Below the pieces are notes generated by a model, which saw only the letters and a list, made by a program, of their open reading frames with translations, was not told where the DNA came from and ran no database searches. Both the position numbers and the translations under genes were made by a program. Shown in pieces: positions 56,258-64,000 of a DNA stretch of 64,000 nt. The number at the start of each line of letters is the position of its first letter. Position 1 is the first letter of the stretch. This DNA is from Methylosinus sp. H3A (GTDB taxonomy: Bacteria; Pseudomonadota; Alphaproteobacteria; Rhizobiales; Beijerinckiaceae): positions 4,050,001-4,114,000 of the forward strand of contig NZ_JADNQW010000005.1 in assembly GCF_015709455.1 (NCBI RefSeq), in the 5' to 3' direction.

Positions 56258-57226
56258 ATGGCGGACCAAGCGACGGACAGGCCGAAGACGGACGAGCATC
56301 CGCTCGGCAGGCGCAAGATCGGACTGGCGCTCAGCTCCGGCATGGCGCGCGGCTGGGCGCATATCGGCGCATTGCGCGCGCTCTCGCGCATGGGCGTCAC
56401 TTTCGACGTCGTCGCCGGAACCTCGGCCGGCGCGCTCGTCGGCGGCTGCTTCCTGGCCGGCAAGCTCGACGAATTGGAAATCTGGGCGAATTCGCTCAAC
56501 AAGCGCAAGATCGTCTCCTATCTCGATCTCCAGCTCGGCTATGGCGGCCTCATCAAGGGCGATCGGCTGCTGATGGAGCTGCGCAACGCAGTCGGGCCGT
56601 TGCGCGTCGAGACGCTGCCGACGCCTTTCGTGGCGGTCGCCACCGATCTCGTCACCGGCCATGAGATCTGGCTGCAAAAGGGCGATCTCTCCGAAGCGCT
56701 GCGCGCCTCCTTTTCCTTGCCGGGCCTGTTCCCGCCGATGGAGGTCGAAGGGCGCTGGCTCGCCGACGGCGCGCTCGTCGATCCGCTGCCCGTCGCCGCC
56801 TGCCGCGCGCTCGGCGCGGAGCTCGTCATCGCCGTCAATCTCAACACCGACATCATCGGCAAGTCGCGCGACGCCGCGCGCATTCCTTCGACCATGGGCT
56901 TCGATCCGGTCACTCTGCTGCAGGAGCGACAAAAGCCCTTCGCCTTCTCGCTCACCGAGACGTTGACGCGCGGCGTGTTCCGCCGCGATCCGGATCGGCC
57001 GAGCATTTTCGGCGTGATGACGACATCGCTCAGCATCATGCAGGACCGTTTGACGCGCTCGCGCCTCGCCGGCGATCCGCCGGACGTTCACATCACGCCG
57101 CGCGTCGGCCATATCGGCCTGCTCGAATTCGACCGCACCGAAGAAGCCGTGCGCGAAGGCGAGGCGGCGGTCGAGAGGCGGCGCGAGGAGATAGCCGACG
57201 CGCTGCAGGTGATGGGGCTGATTTAG
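56258..57226 (+). CDS. Patatin-like phospholipase, RssA/NTE-type
   Basis: A 322-residue patatin-family lipid hydrolase. The nucleophile elbow GTSAG puts Ser56 at the active site, with Asp170 in the DGA motif as catalytic partner. The oxyanion loop, usually GGGxRG, reads SSGMARGWAHIG here. It is a soluble cytoplasmic protein similar to RssA. GGAG precedes the ATG at 56258; the upstream frame start at 56213 has no support. Substrate is a phospholipid or lysolipid, not determined. The VOC gene follows on the same strand. Confidence 0.9.
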   Translation: MADQATDRPKTDEHPLGRRKIGLALSSGMARGWAHIGALRALSRMGVTFDVVAGTSAGALVGGCFLAGKLDELEIWANSLNKRKIVSYLDLQLGYGGLIKGDRLLMELRNAVGPLRVETLPTPFVAVATDLVTGHEIWLQKGDLSEALRASFSLPGLFPPMEVEGRWLADGALVDPLPVAACRALGAELVIAVNLNTDIIGKSRDAARIPSTMGFDPVTLLQERQKPFAFSLTETLTRGVFRRDPDRPSIFGVMTTSLSIMQDRLTRSRLAGDPPDVHITPRVGHIGLLEFDRTEEAVREGEAAVERRREEIADALQVMGLI

Positions 57227-57265
57227 GCGGCGCGAGCCCGCGCCGGCGGACAATGAGGTCGTGGA

Positions 57266-57688
57266 ATGCAACAGCAAATGTCCGTCATCACGCTCGGCGT
57301 CTCCGATCTGGAGCGCTCACGTCGTTTCTATGTCGACGGCTTCGGTTGGAAGCCCGTTTTCGAGAACCCGCAAATCATCTTCTACCAGATGAATGGCTTC
57401 GTTCTCGGCGCCTTTCTGAAAGCCTCGCTCGAAGAGGACATGAACCGCTTCGGCCTCGCGACGCCCGGAGCCTTCTCGCTGGCGCATAATGTTCCGCACA
57501 AAGACGATGTCGAAACGGTCATGAAGCGGCTGACCGAAGCTGGCGGCGCGATATTGCGGCCGGCGGACGCGCCGCCGCATGGCGGTTTCCGCGGCTATGT
57601 CGCCGATCCCGACGACCATGCGTGGGAGATCGCCTGGAATCCCTCGTGGCCGATCGACGAGCGCGGCCATGTGACATTCCAAATGTGA
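57266..57688 (+). CDS. VOC-family (glyoxalase-like) protein
   Basis: A 140-residue protein with two beta-alpha-beta-beta-beta modules of the vicinal oxygen chelate superfamily: MSVITLGVSDLERSRRFYVDGFGW and GGFRGYVADPDDHAWEIAWNPSWP. Metal ligand candidates are in the second module. Function could be dioxygenase, glyoxalase or antibiotic resistance, and cannot be told. GAGG lies near the ATG, and the gene follows the patatin gene after 39 bases. Confidence 0.88.
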   Translation: MQQQMSVITLGVSDLERSRRFYVDGFGWKPVFENPQIIFYQMNGFVLGAFLKASLEEDMNRFGLATPGAFSLAHNVPHKDDVETVMKRLTEAGGAILRPADAPPHGGFRGYVADPDDHAWEIAWNPSWPIDERGHVTFQM

Positions 57689-58112
57689 TGTTGCGGTCGG
57701 CTGAGCGCCTGTGCGTGATCGGCTCGACGCGCGTCGGCCGCTAGGCTCGCACAGCGTCGCCGCCTTCCTTCTTCCCGCACGCGGGGCTAAGGGAGTCATA
57801 TCACACATTTCCAGTAGGCCGTCATGGCCGGGCTCGTCCCGGCCATCCACGCCTAAACGCTGAGGATTCTGCCAGAATTGCGCGTGACGCCATAGTTGGG
57901 GCAACAGTCTCTGTGACCGGGGCCCGCGACGACGCAGCCAACGCGAAAATTGAGAAATCCGCAGATCGCGGGCGCTTTCCGACGATGTCTCGGCCGCTTG
58001 GCGTGGATGGCCGGGACGAGCCCGGCCATGACGGCCTTGGTGGCTTTCGAGAGTGCATGCGATAGGCACGCGGGGAGAGAGGGAATGCGCCGAACCTTCA
58101 GCCAGAACCGCA
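57689..58112. other. Intergenic region with long inverted repeat
   Basis: No gene supported between the convergent VOC and tyrC genes. It is filled mainly by the inverted-repeat element at 57817-58036. Confidence 0.6.
57817..58036. repeat. Inverted-repeat element with 36-bp perfect arms
   Basis: Arms at 57817-57852 and 58001-58036 are exact reverse complements and enclose 148 bases. Each arm contains its own palindrome (GGCCGGGCTCGTCCCGGCC). The sequence belongs to the GTCATGGCCGGG-type interspersed repeats known from Bradyrhizobium and relatives. No coding potential inside. Confidence 0.9.
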
Positions 58113-59048
58113 TCACTCCTCGCGCGGCGCCGCGCGGCCGAAGTCCGGCGCCGCCGTGTCCTGCCCTTGCTCTATGATGCTGCGGCGGATCGCGCGCGTG
58201 CGCGTGAAGAGCGTGAACAGCCCGTCGCCGTCGCCCGTGCGGATCAGGCGGCGCAGCGCCGTCAAATCCTCGTCGAAGCGGCCGAGCATCTCCAGCACGG
58301 CGTCTTTATTGTTGAGGAAAATGTCGCGCCACATGGTCGGATCGGAGGCGGCGATGCGCGTGAAATCACGAAAGCCGCTCGCCGAGAATTTGATGACCTC
58401 CGACTGCGTGACCTCCTCGAGATCGGCGGCCGTGCCGACGATGTTGTAGGCGATGAGATGCGGCAGATGGCTCGTCACCGCGAGCACGAGATCGTGATGC
58501 GACGCGCTCATCGTCTCGACATTGGCGCCGAGCCGCGTCCAAAAGGCCGAGAGCTTTCTCATCGCCTCGGCCTCCGCGCCATCGGGCGGCGTCAGAATGC
58601 ACCAGCGATTTTGAAACAGAGTCGCAAAGCCGGCGTCCGGCCCGGAATATTCCGTTCCGGCGATCGGATGCGCAGGAATGAAATGAACGCCCGCAGGAAC
58701 ATGCGGCGCGACCTGCGCGACGATGGCCGCTTTCACCGAGCCGACGTCGGAGAGAATCGCGCCCGGCGCCAAATGCGGCGCGAGCGCGCGCGCAACCTCG
58801 CCGCAGGCGCCGACCGGCACGCAGAGAATGACGAGATCGGCGCCCTTCGCCGCCTCCGCCACATTCTGCGTGACCTCGTCGGCGATCGCCAATTCGCGCA
58901 CCCGCGCGACCACATCGGCCGAGGAATCGCTCGCCGCTATGCGCTTCGCCGCGCCATAGGTGCGAATGCCGCGCGCGATCGACGAGCCGATGAGGCCGAG
59001 GCCGATCAGCGCGACCTTGTCGAAGATCGGCGCGCGCGCGTCAGCCAT
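58113..59048 (-). CDS. tyrC: Prephenate/arogenate dehydrogenase TyrC
   Basis: A 311-residue NAD(P)-dependent dehydrogenase of tyrosine synthesis. The nucleotide motif [39 protein letters not shown] and NRWCILTP match prephenate/cyclohexadienyl dehydrogenases. It overlaps the hisC stop by eight bases, so both are translated from one mRNA. In alphaproteobacteria such clusters make tyrosine by arogenate or 4-hydroxyphenylpyruvate; which cannot be decided here. Confidence 0.93.
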   Translation of the reverse strand: MADARAPIFDKVALIGLGLIGSSIARGIRTYGAAKRIAASDSSADVVARVRELAIADEVTQNVAEAAKGADLVILCVPVGACGEVARALAPHLAPGAILSDVGSVKAAIVAQVAPHVPAGVHFIPAHPIAGTEYSGPDAGFATLFQNRWCILTPPDGAEAEAMRKLSAFWTRLGANVETMSASHHDLVLAVTSHLPHLIAYNIVGTAADLEEVTQSEVIKFSASGFRDFTRIAASDPTMWRDIFLNNKDAVLEMLGRFDEDLTALRRLIRTGDGDGLFTLFTRTRAIRRSIIEQGQDTAAPDFGRAAPREE

Positions 59049-60162
59049 GCGCGGCCCGCGGCGCCGCGCGCCATGAGGCGGTGAATTCGCCGAGCGCCTC
59101 GACGACGAGGCGATTGGCCTCTTCCGAGCCGATCGTCAGCCGTAGAAACTGCGGCATGCCATAGGCGCCGATCGCGCGCAGCACCAGCCCGCGCGAGGTG
59201 AGGAAACGATCGGCGTCCGCCGCCGTGCGCCCCGCCTCGTCCGGAAAGCGAATGGCGATGAAATTGGCGACGCTCGGCAGAACCTCGAGGCCCAGCGCCT
59301 CGATCTCGCGCGTCAGAAACGGCAGCCAGCGCTCATTGTGAGCGATCGCCGCCTCGAGATGCGCTTTGTCCTGCACGGCCTCTATGCCCGCCTCGATCGC
59401 CGCGCTGCTGACATTGAAGGGGCCACGAAGACGGTTCAGCGCATCGACGATATGCGCGGAGCCATAACCCCAGCCCAGGCGCAATCCCGCGAGGCCATAG
59501 ATTTTCGAGAAGGTGCGCGTCGTCACCACATTGTCGCGCGTCGCGGCGAGCTCCAGCGCCGCGGAATAATCCTCGCGCTGCGCATATTCCGCATAGGCGG
59601 CGTCGATGACGAGCACGACATGCGCCGGCAACGCGTCGGCGAGCCGAAGGATTTCCGATTTCGGCAGATAGGTTCCGGTCGGATTGTTGGGATTGGCGAC
59701 GAAGACGATCTTCGTGCGCTCCGTCACCTTCTCCAAAATCGCGTCGACGCTCGCTCGGTAATTCGTCTCCGGCGCGATGACGGGAACGCCGCCCGCAGCC
59801 AGAATGACGATGCGATATTCCAAGAACCCATATTGCGTATAGATTCCCTCGTCGCCCTCGCCGACAAAGGCGTGCGCGAGCAGCGCCAGAATATCGTCGG
59901 AGCCGGCGCCGCAGACGATGCGCTCGGGATCGAGCCCATGCGCCGCGCCGATCGCCTGCCGCAATCGCGTCGCCGAGCCGTCGGGATAGGCGGCGATCTT
60001 GGGCGCGAGCGCGCGCAGCGCCTCGACGGCCTTGGGAGACGGCCCGAGCGGCGTCTCATTGGCCGAGAGCTTGAAGACGCGCGCGGCGCCGGGAGCGGCG
60101 CTCTTGCCGGGCACGTAAGCGTCGATCGCCAGCACGTTTCGACGCACGACAGGTTTCGTCAT
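59041..60162 (-). CDS. hisC: Histidinol-phosphate/aromatic aminotransferase HisC
   Basis: A 373-residue PLP aminotransferase of fold type I. PLP lysine is Lys220 ([20 protein letters not shown]), with ANPNNPTGT at 157-165 and IDAAYAEY. Members of this subfamily also transaminate prephenate or aromatic keto acids, and the place between chorismate mutase and tyrC favours that function. GAGGAG precedes the ATG 60162. It starts five bases after the chorismate-mutase stop and overlaps tyrC. Confidence 0.93.
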   Translation of the reverse strand: MTKPVVRRNVLAIDAYVPGKSAAPGAARVFKLSANETPLGPSPKAVEALRALAPKIAAYPDGSATRLRQAIGAAHGLDPERIVCGAGSDDILALLAHAFVGEGDEGIYTQYGFLEYRIVILAAGGVPVIAPETNYRASVDAILEKVTERTKIVFVANPNNPTGTYLPKSEILRLADALPAHVVLVIDAAYAEYAQREDYSAALELAATRDNVVTTRTFSKIYGLAGLRLGWGYGSAHIVDALNRLRGPFNVSSAAIEAGIEAVQDKAHLEAAIAHNERWLPFLTREIEALGLEVLPSVANFIAIRFPDEAGRTAADADRFLTSRGLVLRAIGAYGMPQFLRLTIGSEEANRLVVEALGEFTASWRAAPRAAHG

Positions 60163-60166
60163 CTCG

Positions 60167-61042
60167 TCAACTCCTCGGGGCAAAAACGCCGCTGCGGGCC
60201 GTGTCCAATTCGAAGCGCGCCGCATGGCTGCCGACCAGCGCGGCGCTCACAGGGCCGACGCCGGCGCGCGCCAGTCCTTCCACGAATTGTGCGGCGCTCA
60301 CATGGCCGGGCGCGGCGACGAGCAGCGACAATTCCCCGGCATGCGGCGCGGTGGCGAGAATCTCGCCGGCGAGCGCATCGATCGCCGCCGGCGCTCCATG
60401 ATGCCATTTCGGCAGCGAGAGCGCATAGAGCGCGATATCCTGCGAGGCGGCCTCGGCGAGCGGCTTGGCGACGATCAGCACAGGCAGGCCGGCCGGATGG
60501 TTCGGCCGCTCGACGAAGGGCAGGCGCGCGATGATCTTGGGCGCGTCGGCGCCGATGAGGCGCGCCCACCAGGCGCCCTCCTCCTGCGCGCCGGCGGAGC
60601 GCAACATGCCGAGATCGCCCTTCGACGCCGCTACGGCCGCGACAACGGCCCCGGCGCCGTGATGGGTGACATAAGGCACGGTGAAGCCGAAGTGGAAGCG
60701 TGCGCTGTCGCGCATGGCGGCGTCGCCGCCGGAATCATCGGCATGGACGCTGTATTCGGCCTGCATATAGGTGAAGGTCGAGACGATGATGCGCCATATG
60801 CCCTCGACCGTATCGACCGGCAGCAGGCCCCCATGGCGCGAGACCAGCCCGCGCATCATCCGCGCCTCGCGATCGGGGCGAAAGGCGGAGGCGCCGGTCT
60901 GGCCCTTCACCGCGATCAGGCGATCGATGATCTCGCCGCGACACATCAAGAGCTCGTGCATCTCACGATCGATGCGGTCGATCTCGTCGCGCAGATCGGC
61001 GAGCGTCTCGGTCTCAATCTTGGGCAAAGCGTCGTCTCGCAT
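60167..61042 (-). CDS. Chorismate mutase with an additional C-terminal domain
   Basis: A 291-residue protein. Residues about 10-95 form an AroQ-type chorismate mutase ([34 protein letters not shown]; Arg and Lys residues for chorismate). The remaining 190 residues resemble a dehydratase-like periplasmic-binding fold ([20 protein letters not shown]) but lack the TRF motif of prephenate dehydratase, so the enzyme probably only makes prephenate. Start at 61042 is chosen by the start of the mutase helix. First gene of the aromatic operon with hisC and tyrC. Confidence 0.85.
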   Translation of the reverse strand: MRDDALPKIETETLADLRDEIDRIDREMHELLMCRGEIIDRLIAVKGQTGASAFRPDREARMMRGLVSRHGGLLPVDTVEGIWRIIVSTFTYMQAEYSVHADDSGGDAAMRDSARFHFGFTVPYVTHHGAGAVVAAVAASKGDLGMLRSAGAQEEGAWWARLIGADAPKIIARLPFVERPNHPAGLPVLIVAKPLAEAASQDIALYALSLPKWHHGAPAAIDALAGEILATAPHAGELSLLVAAPGHVSAAQFVEGLARAGVGPVSAALVGSHAARFELDTARSGVFAPRS

Positions 61043-61193
61043 CGGCGCGGGCTGGTGACGAAAAGGGCGGAAGGCTGTCTTAGGCCAGCGCGACGCGGGA
61101 GGCAATGCGAGGGGGAGGCCTGGAAAACGACGAATTGGAACTCTACGGCGTCGGCGCGCTTGCCTGAATTCACATTCGCGATAGGATGTGTAC

Positions 61194-61460
61194 ATGAAAA
61201 CACAAACGAGCGAAACCTTCACGGTCCGCGTCGACGCGACGACCAAGGAGCGCCTGGAGAAGCTCGCGGAGAGCACCGGCCGCAGTCGTTCTTTCCTCGC
61301 GTCGGAAGCGATCACGCAATTTCTCGACGCCAATGAATGGCAAGTCGAGGGAATTCGCGCAGCGATCCGAGCTGTCGACGCGGGCGAGGCGATCCCACAT
61401 GAGGACGTGCGGAAGTGGGTGGAGTCGTGGGACACAGCGGATGAAACACCCGCTCCATGA
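61194..61460 (+). CDS. Ribbon-helix-helix antitoxin (ParD/RHH type)
   Basis: An 88-residue antitoxin. The N-terminal TFTVRVDATTKERLEKLAESTGRSRSFLASEAITQFLD is a typical ribbon-helix-helix DNA-binding domain; the C-terminal part (about 48-88) should wrap the toxin. Start at ATG 61194, where AGGA has proper spacing. The stop overlaps the toxin start as ATGA. An inverted CACAT...ATGTG pair at 61171-61190 may be its operator. Confidence 0.88.
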   Translation: MKTQTSETFTVRVDATTKERLEKLAESTGRSRSFLASEAITQFLDANEWQVEGIRAAIRAVDAGEAIPHEDVRKWVESWDTADETPAP

Positions 61461-61744
61461 AAATCGTCTGGTCGCGAAAAGCGCTCGGCGATCTGGCGGC
61501 GATCCGAGCCTATATCGCTCGCGATAATCCTGGCGCCGCCCGACGGGTCGCCTCACATCTCGTCGAGGCGATCGAAACGACGCTTCCCAGCGCTCCCCAC
61601 ATCGGACGTCCCGGCCGCGTTTTCGGCGCTCGGGAATTCGTCGTCGTGGGAACCCCCTTCATCATTCCCTATCGCGCGCAGAACGAGGCCATTCAGATAT
61701 TGCGCATCTATCACGGCGCGCGCCGCTGGCCTGACGTTCTTTGA
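61457..61744 (+). CDS. ParE/RelE-type toxin
   Basis: A 95-residue toxin of the ParE/RelE superfamily. MKIVWSRKALGDLAAIRAYIARDNPGAARRV, PHIGRPGRVFGAREFVV and IPYRAQNEAIQILRIYHGARRWP fit the family. ParE members poison gyrase, RelE members cleave mRNA at the ribosome; the sequence does not decide this, though the helix-rich start is ParE-like. Coupled to the antitoxin by ATGA. The pair sits alone among housekeeping genes. Confidence 0.9.
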   Translation: MKIVWSRKALGDLAAIRAYIARDNPGAARRVASHLVEAIETTLPSAPHIGRPGRVFGAREFVVVGTPFIIPYRAQNEAIQILRIYHGARRWPDVL

Positions 61745-61754
61745 CGCTCGGCGG

Positions 61755-62438
61755 TCACTGCTGCGCCGTCTGCGCCTCCAGCGCGATCGAGGCCTGCGCC
61801 TCCGCCGAGGTCATGATCGGCGCCGGCTGGACTTCCGGCTCCGCGGTCGTCCTGAGATGCTTGCCGGCGGGAATATCGATCGCGGCCAACACGGTCACCG
61901 GCGGCTCCGGCTCCGCCGCCACGGCCGGCTCGCTCTTCTCCTCCGTGGAGGAGCGCCCGCTCGTCATTTGGCCGAGCAGCCCCTTGCGCTTAGCCTCGTA
62001 ATAAAAGCCCTTCGCATAGAGCTGGATCGCCCGCTGCGCGTTGCCTCCGGCAACGCGGAAAGCGTTGGCGAGATAGGCGCCGGCGTAGGCGAGATTGGTC
62101 TCGGCGTCGAGCAGGCCATTGGCCGGGCCGCTGTAGCCGACGCTGCGCGCAGTGTCGTAGCGGATTTGCATCAACCCCCAATAGGGTCCGTGCTTGGCGC
62201 CGGGATTATAGTTGCTCTCGCGGCGGACGGCGGCGTGGATCAGCGACTCGGGAATGTCATAGGCGAGCGCATAGCGAGAGATGCTCTCGTCGAGCTTCTC
62301 GCGTTGCGAGAGCTTCACTCGCGGCGGCGACGGCTCGTCCACCGCTTTGGCGACGAATTGGCGCTCGGGGGAAGGAGAATTGCAGCCCGCGAGCGCAAAG
62401 CCCAAGGCGGCTGTCGCCGCGCAAATCGCCAGTCTCAT
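61755..62438 (-). CDS. Lytic transglycosylase lipoprotein (SLT domain)
   Basis: A 227-residue lipoprotein. A signal ending in the lipobox LAGC (Cys19) is followed by an SLT transglycosylase domain with the catalytic Glu74 in VRRESNYNPGAK and GLMQIRYDTARSVGYSG. An acidic, Pro-rich C-terminal part follows. It cleaves peptidoglycan from the outer-membrane or periplasmic side. GGGAGGA precedes the ATG. Convergent with the toxin gene, 10 bases apart. Confidence 0.92.
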   Translation of the reverse strand: MRLAICAATAALGFALAGCNSPSPERQFVAKAVDEPSPPRVKLSQREKLDESISRYALAYDIPESLIHAAVRRESNYNPGAKHGPYWGLMQIRYDTARSVGYSGPANGLLDAETNLAYAGAYLANAFRVAGGNAQRAIQLYAKGFYYEAKRKGLLGQMTSGRSSTEEKSEPAVAAEPEPPVTVLAAIDIPAGKHLRTTAEPEVQPAPIMTSAEAQASIALEAQTAQQ

Positions 62439-62584
62439 TCGTCCTCCCGAGCCGATTTGGTTACCGCTTCTTAACCCGAGATCGAGCTTTCGCCAAATCG
62501 GCGCGAATCCGTACGGGGCCTCAAAGCGTTTCCAGCCGAAGTGGACGCCGGTTCGGCGTTGAAAACGCGTCAAACGCAAAGACT

Positions 62585-64000
62585 CTAGCCCGCCCCTTCG
62601 AGCAGGCGACGGGCGGCGGCGCGGGCCTCGTCGGTGATCGCGGCGCCCGAGAGCATGCGGGCGATCTCCTCGCGCCGCTCCCCCTCCTCGAGCTGGGCGA
62701 CGCGCGTCGCCACCCTGTCTTGCGCCTTGCCGGCCGCGCCCTTCACGGCGCTCTTGGCGATGCGCAAATGACGGCTCGCCCGCGCCGCCACCTGCGGAGC
62801 GTGGGTGACGGTGAGCACTTGCGCGCGCTCGGCGAGCCGCGCGAGGCGCTGGCCGATGGCATCGGCCACCGCGCCGCCGACGCCGGTGTCGATCTCGTCG
62901 AAAACGAGAGTGGGCGCCGAGCCGCGATCGGCCAGCACGACTTTCAGCGCCAGCATGAAGCGCGCGAGCTCGCCGCCGGAGGCGACCTTCACCAGCGGCC
63001 CCGGCCGCGAGCCGGGATTGGTCTGCACCCAGAATTCGACGCGGTCATAACCCTCCGGCCCGCCCGTCTCGGGATCGCTGACGATCTCGGTGCGAAAGCG
63101 CGCGCCTTCGAGCTTCAGCGGCTTCAGCTCGCCCTCGACCAGCGCGTCGAGCTTTTTCGCCGCGGCGCGGCGCGCCGCCGAAAGGCTCGCGGCGGCCTTG
63201 GCGTAGGCGGTCTGCGCTTTGGCGACCGCCTCGCTCAGCGCCACGATGCGCGCCTCGCCGGCGTCCAGCGCGGCGAGATCGGCGGCGAAACGCTCGGCCA
63301 GCGCGGGCAGCGCGTCGACGCTGGTCTGATGCTTGCGCGCGGCGCCGCGCAGAGCGAACAGCCGTTCCTCTATGCGCTCCAATTCGTGCGGATCGAAATC
63401 GGCGTCGCGGAGCGCCTGCTCCAGCGCCTGCTCGGCGAGGGAGAGCGCGTCCAGCGCCTGGGCGAGCGCCTTGGCCGGCGGCTCGATCAGCTGCGGCGCC
63501 TGGGTCGCGCGCCGCTCCAGCCGCCGGGCGGCGGAGGCGATCTCGCCGGCGGGCGAATGATCGCCGGAAAAAGCATCGAGCGCGTCGCGCAGATCGCCCG
63601 CCACTTTCTCCGAGCGCTGCATGGTCTGGCGCCGCTCGGCGAGCGCGGCCTCCTCGCCCGGCTGCGGCGCCAGCGCCTCCAGCTCCTCATTGGCGTGGCG
63701 CAGATAATCGGCGTCGGCGCGCGCCTTGGCGACGCGGGCCTCCTCCTCCGCAAGCTCGCGGCGCGCGCGCTGCAGGGCGCCATGCAGCTCGCGCACCTGC
63801 GCCGCCGCCTCGCCGAGCGCGCCATGGGCGTCGACGAGCGCTCTATGCGCGCTCGGATCGACGAGCGCGCGATCATCGTGCTGGCAATGAATCTCCACCA
63901 GCGAGGCGCCGATGGCGCGCAGCGCCTGGGCGCTGGCCGGCTGATCGTTGACGAAGGCGCGGGTGCGGCCGTCGCTGGTCTGCACGCGGCGCAAGACCAG
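62585..64000 (-). CDS. recN: DNA repair protein RecN (partial, 5' end outside window)
   Basis: At least 471 residues of the C-terminal part of RecN, an SMC-like ATPase for double-strand-break repair. The visible portion opens with LVLRRVQTSDGRTRAFVNDQP, then coiled coils from about residue 60 to 290 (many heptads), and ends with the ABC signature VASGGELARFMLALKVVL, Walker B TLVFDEIDTGVGG and D-loop region. The Walker A lies beyond 64000. The apparent TTG at 63994 is an internal codon. The gene is normally SOS-controlled, but its promoter is outside the window. Confidence 0.94.
   Translation of the reverse strand: MVLRRVQTSDGRTRAFVNDQPASAQALRAIGASLVEIHCQHDDRALVDPSAHRALVDAHGALGEAAAQVRELHGALQRARRELAEEEARVAKARADADYLRHANEELEALAPQPGEEAALAERRQTMQRSEKVAGDLRDALDAFSGDHSPAGEIASAARRLERRATQAPQLIEPPAKALAQALDALSLAEQALEQALRDADFDPHELERIEERLFALRGAARKHQTSVDALPALAERFAADLAALDAGEARIVALSEAVAKAQTAYAKAAASLSAARRAAAKKLDALVEGELKPLKLEGARFRTEIVSDPETGGPEGYDRVEFWVQTNPGSRPGPLVKVASGGELARFMLALKVVLADRGSAPTLVFDEIDTGVGGAVADAIGQRLARLAERAQVLTVTHAPQVAARASRHLRIAKSAVKGAAGKAQDRVATRVAQLEEGERREEIARMLSGAAITDEARAAARRLLEGAG

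Noticed and set aside
57817..58036. CRISPR-like array
   Set aside because: Only two inverted copies are present, with no direct repeats or regular spacers.

Overview
This 64 kb window is GC-rich chromosomal DNA with gene families and signals typical of an alphaproteobacterium, probably a Hyphomicrobiales member. Pointers are a GTTC-N7-GTTC LexA box ahead of ssb, a bacteriophytochrome with an HWE-type kinase, a ClpS/ClpA pair, an aromatic set made of chorismate mutase, HisC and TyrC, and the GTCATGGCCGGGC-type interspersed palindromes common in Bradyrhizobium-like genomes. A Methylosinus/Methylocystis-type methanotroph is my best guess at genus level, but no methane or methanol oxidation genes are present to confirm it. 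I saw no tRNA, rRNA, CRISPR array, transposase or prophage.

Layout. 1-3.8 kb: arsenic resistance operon arsC-arsD-arsA-acr3, preceded by the Cys-rich end of another gene. 3.8-6.8 kb: AMI1-like amidase, aquaporin Z, secreted cyclase. 6.8-10 kb: bacteriophytochrome and its heme oxygenase, translationally coupled. 10-14.8 kb: small unknown proteins, an SRPBCC protein, a Rieske ferredoxin, and folD with a perfect 536-bp tandem duplication of its 3' half. 15-19.8 kb: exported metallo-beta-lactamase-fold hydrolase, acylphosphatase, arylsulfotransferase-like protein, ribA. 19.9-27.5 kb: mdtABC efflux operon. 27.5-33.4 kb: sulfide/persulfide module. 33.4-44.8 kb: YgiQ-type radical SAM protein, ssb with an SOS box, dctA, TonB-like protein, aldo/keto reductase, ferredoxin, mtnC, uvrA, glycosyltransferase. 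45-52 kb: clpA, clpS, RhlE-type helicase, small ferredoxin, rlmH, rsfS. 52-57.7 kb: quinone oxidoreductase, UbiH-like monooxygenase, a PAS histidine kinase that has lost its histidine, patatin phospholipase, VOC protein. 58-61 kb: tyrC-hisC-chorismate mutase operon. 61-64 kb: ParD/ParE-type toxin-antitoxin pair, lytic transglycosylase lipoprotein, and recN running off the right edge.

How genes work together. The most coherent system is the sulfide module. A type II-like sulfide:quinone oxidoreductase carrying an N-terminal DUF442 domain, a persulfide dioxygenase, two YeeE/YedE-type sulfur permease halves (one fused to a DUF2892 domain) and a TauE-type exporter are encoded on the minus strand. 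Divergently lie a peroxiredoxin and an ArsR-family regulator. Between the two arms is a perfect inverted repeat overlapping a candidate promoter. This predicts sulfide to persulfide to sulfite with export, under an ArsR-type sensor that has a Ser at the place of the first sensing Cys of BigR/SqrR. The ars operon, the light-sensing pair, the MdtABC pump and the aromatic amino acid operon are recognisable standard modules.

Oddities that stand out are the folD duplication and the non-canonical FolD active site, the His-to-Leu kinase, candidate small RNAs ahead of clpS and between rsfS and the quinone oxidoreductase gene, and several families of intergenic palindromes.
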